The notes beneath the pieces were generated by a model, which was not told the origin of the DNA, searched no databases, and saw only the letters and a list, made by a program, of their open reading frames with translations. A stretch of DNA of 64,000 nucleotides from Dactylorhiza incarnata (taxonomy: Eukaryota > Streptophyta > Magnoliopsida > Asparagales > Orchidaceae): NCBI GenBank assembly GCA_033032865.1, contig JAWHQI010000273.1:1550001-1614000 (forward strand), read 5' to 3'. A program made the translations under genes and the position numbers. Below are positions 58,215 to 64,000 of this stretch, in pieces; position 1 is the first letter of the stretch, and each line of letters begins with the position of its first letter.

Positions 58215-60350
58215 ATGAGTTCTAAGGACTATGCATCAGCATGACCACCAGTGTGTAATCTTAATATTTTTACACTCTGGAAGGATAGAATAAAGTTATA
58301 CATGAACTCTATTGATGAAGACATTTTTAATGTCATTATTTCAGGTCCCCAAGCACCAGTTAGAAAGGATGCCAGTGGGATAGTGACACAAGAAGCTATC
58401 CCTAAAGCTGAATGAACAGATGCTGAAAAGAAGGTAAAGGCATGTGATTCCAAAGCCATGAATATTCTGGTATTAACAGTGTCTGATGACATCTTCCAAA
58501 AAGTGGTTGACTGCAACTCCGCAAAAGAGATCTGGGAATCTATGACCAGACTATTAGAAGGAAGCTCTGATGAAAGAAAGGACAAGAAGTCCCTTCTCAT
58601 ATCCCAATATGAGAACTTTCAAAAGAAAACTGAAGAGAATGTGTCTGGGATGTATGATAGGTTCAGCCTGATCATAAATGAGCTCAAGGGATTAGACAAA
58701 GAGATATCATTGACAGAGATCAATGAAAAACTCCTTATGTGTTTCCCAAGAACTTGTGATTCATGGAACTAGGCTATTAGAGAGTCTAGATTCCACAGAG
58801 AGATATCTACAGATGCTATACTTGGCAAGCTCAAATCCTATGAGCTATTTCTAAAAAGTAGAGCTGAGACTGAAGCCAGAGAAAAGGTCTCAACTCCTAA
58901 AGAGAGGAAAAATGCTCTAAAGGCTGCTGAAGGAGAACCCTCCACCTCTGAGGAAGAGATGTTCAACCTTTTGCCAGGAGATTCAAAAGATGGGTTAAGA
59001 CAGAAGACTCCAGAAAAAAGGAGAGGAGTTCAAGCAAACCAAGGTTTGACAAAACTCCTAAATAGGAAATAATTTGTTTTTCTTGCAGAAAGCCTGGACA
59101 CATTGCACCAGAATGTCCTGAAGAGCAAAGAGACAAAAACAGCAAGATGAAGGAGCACAGGAATAAATCCTTCTGGAAGAAGGATAAGAAGAATGGTGAA
59201 GGTTTCATTGCTGAATCCTGGAGTGACTCAGATTCTGAGTCAAGTTCCTCTTCATTTGACAGTGATGAAGAGAGTGCAGCTAAAGAAGCCTGTTTAATGG
59301 CTTTGGAATATTTTATTGAAGAAAATCAGGTAACTATATTTGATGACTTTGATTTCTCTTCAGAAGACTTTAAAGAATGTTTTAAAGATTTTTGTCAAGA
59401 TTATATTAAACACACTTAGAGAAGAACTAGAAGACTTTAGGAAAGATAATCTGTATTCAATCAACTATAAATTAAGAAATCAGATGTATTGGAAAGAAAA
59501 ATAAATAGATACATTAGCTAATGAAAATTCTAATATAAAAGAAGAGCTTACAAAGGAAAAATCCTTTGAGGACACACTTAAAGGGAGGAGTCAAAAGCTT
59601 AAGGACATTACACAAAATCTCTCCATGAGATTCAAACATCTTGGTCCTGGAGCAGATCCATCTAACAGCAAACTAATCCCTAGCAAAACCTGCCTGGGAA
59701 TATCCTATAGTGTTCATTAGATCTAGCATAAATCAACCTAATAACAACTTAAAATCTTCTGAAGAACAAAATAATATTCCTTATAAACTCATTGTATTCA
59801 ATGGGGTAATTACTACTAATTAAACAGGAATTCTAGGTAAAAAACCCTTAGAAAAGTCAATAAAAATTTATAAAATTCTTTATAAATGGAATTATGCGTC
59901 GACTAGAACTCGACGTAGTTTTAAAGTTGCGTCGAATGAAACTCGTCAGAGTTCTGCATATGCTTCGACATCAACTCGAAGCAAGTATGAGGGTGCGTCG
60001 AATTCTATTCGACGCAACCAATATTTTACATCGAATAATTATCGACGTAACTATGTAGACACGTCAAATTACACTCAAGACAACTCTAAAGATGCATCGA
60101 TTTCTTCCCGACACATGCTTCCAGCAAGAAATTTTCAAACATCCAGATCTCTCTCTTTTATTCTTATTTATAGCTCTAGATGCTTTTGTTGCTCTAAATT
60201 TGAGCACAAGGTCAAACATTGTTGACATAATAAACCAGCACTTCTTGACCTTAAGGGGTATACTGAAAGACCAACTTACTCTTTCATAACTCCATATAAT
60301 GATAGAAGAAAGATACCCCGGCAAGAGAGGGTCTATACTAATGTTTAATT
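58215..60350 (+). pseudogene. SIRE-B-type Gag, heavily decayed
   Basis: ATG at 58215 (MSSKDYASA), then TGA at 58242, TGA at 58413 and TAG at 58770 in one frame. Capsid motifs are plain: LWKDRIKLYMNSIDED; AKEIWESMTRLLEG; MYDRFSLIINELKG. A frameshift follows near 58960. The zinc knuckle CFSCRKPGHIAPEC lies at about 59075-59116, then an acidic stretch (59220-59300) and IFDDFDFSSEDFKE-like sequence as in the 36732 copy. The tail (59894-60110) has the GTCGA DNA repeats seen in that copy. It supplies the capsid core that the 36732 copy has lost. Confidence 0.85.
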
Positions 60351-60354
60351 TCAT

Positions 60355-62968
60355 GTGCAGAGAGGAGACAGTTCTACCACAAACCACCAGTGGTATCTGG
60401 ATAGTGAATGCTCCATGCATATGATTGGAGCAAAAGAATTGCTGGAAAACTACAAGGCCAAGGAAGGCCCTAAGGTAATTTTTGGGAATTCCCACTTTTG
60501 TCAGACTAAAGGATATGGTATGCTCAGGATTGGGGAAATCTACTTCTTTACGGTAGTTAATGTTGAAGGACAAACATAATCTAATTAGTATTAGTCAGCT
60601 ATGGGATGGTCAATACAAAGTTGTTTTCACTATGTCTTTATGTCATATAGTTAGTTCTGTAACTAACCAAATTGTATTGACTGGACTTAGAAAGGGTTCT
60701 ATGTAGTAGATTTTGAGTATGCTAAGTCAGAGGTTTGTTTGTTTAACTCCCACCTAAAACATAATGAATTATGGCATAGGAGACTTGGTCACATGAATTT
60801 TAATACAATAGCTAAGTTATCTAAGCTTAACCTAGTAAGAGGCTTAGCAATTGGTAAGTTTAAGAAAGACCATCCTTGTAGTGCTTGCCAACTAGGAAAG
60901 CAAACTAAGTCATCATTCAAACCAATTGGTAAGAATGATTCCCATAGAATTCTATATCTGTTGCACCTGGACCAATTTTGTCCTATCTCCACTCAAAGCT
61001 TAGCAGGCAAGTCCTATACAATAGTCATTGTAGATGATTTTACTAGATTCAGTTGGGTGTTCTTTCTAAAAGACAAGTCAGCCACCTTCAAGATCCTCTC
61101 AAGATTCATTAGACAGATTCAATCTGAATTCAATACTCAGGTTGCTATGATCAGGAGTGATCATGATACTGAGTTTGAAAATCAGTTAATTTGTAGATTC
61201 TGTGAGGATGAAGGGATAAGATTAAGCTTTTCAGCTCCTAGAACCCCCCAACAAAATGGGGTGGCTGAAAGGAAAAAATAAAACCCTAATTGAATCAGGA
61301 AGGACATTATTGGTTGAATCCAATTTGCCAAAGTCCTTTTGGGCTGAGGCAGTGAATATTGCCAACTATGTTCCAAATATAAGTCTCATCCACAAAACTA
61401 AGTTGAAGAGTCCCTATGAGTTATTGAAGTGAAAGACACCTATAGTCACATAATTTAGGATTTTTGGGTGTACTTGCTTCATTCGTAACAATGGGAAGAG
61501 TCATCTTGGCAAATTTGACAAGAAGGCTGATGATGTGATATTCTTGGGATATTCCTCATCAAGCAAGACCTACAGGTGTTATGATAAGGGCTCTCTCAAA
61601 ATTGAGGAGTCAATGTATGTTGTATTTGATGAAACTAACATGTTCTCCAAGGGGAAAGAAACTTCCACCAATACTATATTGTAGGAAGAAGATTAACTAG
61701 CAGATCAAGTGGAAAGGCTCAGCATCATGGATCACCTATCAAATTGCCAGGACAAAGGCAAATAGAATGCTGATAATGTTTCAGATAAAGACTCATCTGC
61801 AGATGAGGATGATATTAGAGCACCAGCTCTACCAGATACAAAGGTCAGTCTAGTGAATGAAAATGGTGCTCCCACAGTAAATGAGCAAGATGAAATTCAT
61901 GAGGAGGTGAATCCACTGTATAGTTCAACAAGAACCAGGATGACTAAAAAGGATCACCCTACAACTCAGGTTATAAGAGATTTGATAGTATGAGTGAAGA
62001 CAAGGAATCAAATAACAAATGAAAATATGCTGCAATGCTTCCTCTCATAATATGAGCCAAAGAAGTTTGAAGAGGCAGACAGTGACCCTCACTGGATAAC
62101 TGTCATGCAAGAAGAGCTAACTCAATTTGAAAGGAACAAAGTCTGGACCTTAGTTGAGAGACCCAAAAATTACCCAAAAATTGGAACCAAATGGGTATAC
62201 AAGAACAAGATGGACTCAGCTGGAGTCATTGTCAGAAACAAGTCAAGGCTTGTTGCTCAAGGATATAAGTAAGAGGAAGGAATTGATTTCAACCAAACAT
62301 TTGCTCCAGTGGCAAGGCTCCAAGCAATCAGGATGTTTCATGCTTATGTTGCACATATAAAGATAAAGGTCTATCAGATGGATGTGAAGAGTGCATTCCT
62401 AAATGGAACTCTCCAGGAAGAAGTATATGTGGAGCAACCCCCAGGTTTTTTAATCCATGCCATCTTATTCCCTCGTTTGTTTATAAATTAGATAAAGCAC
62501 CATATGGTCTCAAGCAAGCTCCAAAAGCTTGGTATGAGACCTTATCCACCTTCCTTCTAGAACACTCCTTTGTAAGAGGAAAGGTGGATAAAACACTCTT
62601 CACTAGAGCATATAAAAATCAGCTACTTTTAGTACAGATATATGTAGATTATATCATATTTGGCTCAGCAGATCAAAAACTTTGCAGAAGGTTTGTTGAA
62701 CTAATGCAGGCTAGATTTGAGATGAGTAGCAAGGGGGAATAATCCTACTTTCTTGGTCTTCAAGTAAAGCAAACTGCAGATGGCATTTTCATATCCCAAT
62801 CCAAGTGTACCAGAGAACTTATCAAGAGGTTTGGGATGGAAAATACCTCTGTCATGAAAACCCCCATGGCTGCCAATACTGTTCTTGAAAGAGATGAGAA
62901 GGGTAATTCCTTTGAGCAGAAGACATATAGAGCATCTATTGGCTTACTCCTCTATCTGACTGCTAGCA
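60355..62968 (+). pseudogene. SIRE-B-type Pol, decayed and truncated
   Basis: Protease reads WYLDSECSMHMIG (DSG changed to DSE). The integrase finger and core are open 60739-61281 (WHRRLGHMNF, CQLGKQTKSS, SDHDTEFEN, PQQNGVAER). After 61281 frameshifts and stops are frequent. RT from about 62050 has [13 protein letters not shown] and [11 protein letters not shown], but its active site is YVDY at 62641-62652. The gene stops inside LLYLTAS at 62968 where the Copia-C LTR begins; RNase H is missing. Confidence 0.88.
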
Positions 62969-64000
62969 TGTTGGAACATGGTTTTTCCGCATCCCTTTGA
63001 TTTGAGAATAACAAATCCTACTTGTATTTGATCTTGTTTGCCATTGTGTTTTTAGCATGTAGGTTTGAACAACGATGACATTAGGTTGCTGTTATTGGTC
63101 TGGATTTGCTCATAAGCTGAAAAGAATGGAAGAGAGCTAACACCCGTCGTTAATTCTTAATGCTGGCGTTGACTTTCATCCCCACCAAGATGAAAATGGC
63201 ATGGATGGAAGCTGTCGTGATTGCAGGAGAATTTTGGGAATGATTTGACGCAACGCTAGGCGTTAGACTCAACGCCAGCGTTAAGGTTGCCTAAAATGAA
63301 TGTTTCCAAAGATGTAGAATCTCCTTCCTATTTTGAAGATCTGAGCCATTAAAACATTTCTATATTGGGTCAACGCTAGGAGTTAGCATTAACACCGACG
63401 TTAGCTACCAATACTATAAATAAGTGGATTTCGTCTTCTTCAAGGACGAATGGTAAGGAGCCCTATTCTAGCACTCTGACTTATTTGTGAGGGCCGTATT
63501 TCCAGACCACAAAGGATCTCCCACTCAATTTCAAAAGAAGGAATCAAAGGAGGCTTGTATCAACACGCTAACTCAACACGAAGAATGTACGCTTAGACTT
63601 CAACGATCTTCAGCGATTCTTCGTCGTCTCCTTCAGATTACCTTATAGGGAGTTTTTATATTTGTCTTTTATATTAATCGTTGTAATCGATTCGTGAATT
63701 TGCCTCGTGTTGGCGAGTAGGTCTGGGTAGGACTTAGGGAGGAATTCTCCTTGTGTTGGCGACTGGGTCTAGGGAGTAGATCTAGGGGGTGCTCGAGGCC
63801 TTTCCAGGGATAGAAGAGCTAGAGTGGCTTTAGGACGTATCTGGGGAAAGATCGGTTAAAGCCAACCGGTTCTTAGTGAGAAGAGTCGGTATAGAAAACA
63901 AAAAGAGTATTTCATATTTTTCCTTGGATTTCTAGCGTCATAGAAATCATATTTTGTAACCAAATTTTATTAATGATAATCAAGTCTTTTTCTATTTAAT
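62969..64000 (+). mobile_element. Copia-C LTR, runs off window
   Basis: Begins TGTTGGAACATGG and matches the minus-strand LTR at 14819-8423 (apart from its inserted solo LTR) to the window end, about 115 bp short of the full LTR. It has AACGC-N2/3-GCGTT palindromes at 63252-63264 and 63271-63282 and a decayed one near 63372. It interrupts the SIRE-B-type pol; the five bases before it are TAGCA. Whether it is a 5' LTR or a solo LTR cannot be told. Confidence 0.85.

Overview
This window looks like repetitive DNA from a flowering-plant nuclear genome. Nearly everything I can recognise belongs to plant transposable elements: Ty1/copia elements (several of them Sirevirus-like, with tRNA-iMet primer-binding sites and an extra reading frame after pol), an Athila-like Ty3/gypsy element with a tRNA-Asp primer-binding site, long gypsy-like LTRs starting TGTAAC, and the end of a CACTA DNA transposon. 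I found no convincing host gene, tRNA, rRNA or CRISPR array. The species cannot be read from the sequence.

Layout, left to right. 1-645: right end of a CACTA-like transposon that landed in an LTR. 646-6036: antisense Sirevirus-like element of family 'SIRE-A' (partial 3' LTR, ORF3, internally deleted pol). 6037-6878: unassigned, with LTR-like scraps. 6879-14819: antisense copia gag and 5' LTR of family 'Copia-C', the LTR split by a 5245-bp solo LTR at 9404-14648 with target duplication TTAGC. 14820-17397: antisense fragment of the same long LTR family. 17398-23635: 'Copia-D', the best-preserved element, preceded by the pol tail of a second copy (tandem arrangement) and ending in a truncated 3' LTR. 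23636-27567: two abutting fragments of TGTAAC-type LTRs with internal tandem repeats. 27568-28721 and 49765-50412: unassigned DNA that was contiguous before the Athila-like insertion. 28722-49759: Athila-like element with 2.1-kb LTRs, itself split by a complete 'SIRE-B' element at 35298-45338 (target duplication AGGTA). 50413-56354: SIRE-A 5' LTR, gag and truncated pol. 56355-58117: SIRE-B-type LTRs in inverted orientation. 58118-62968: a decayed SIRE-B gag-pol. 62969-64000: Copia-C LTR running out of the window.

How the parts work together. Each element had the usual set: an LTR promoter, a tRNA primer site, gag, protease-integrase-reverse transcriptase-RNase H, a polypurine tract and a second LTR. 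None is intact here. The three Sirevirus pol copies lack the normal protease DSG motif, one reverse transcriptase reads YVDY, and the Athila-like integrase has lost its catalytic core. Copia-D is closest to functional, with two in-frame stops, one frameshift and LTRs differing at about seven positions by eye.

Most interesting patterns: (1) six unrelated LTR families each carry their own array of short palindromes, in SIRE-A and SIRE-B repeated again in the pol-ORF3 spacer and in SIRE-B also inside gag; (2) the SIRE-B LTR has a tandem array of hairpins with a constant loop and compensating stem changes; (3) the SIRE-B ORF3 is interrupted by an 87-bp segment with the properties of a spliceosomal intron.
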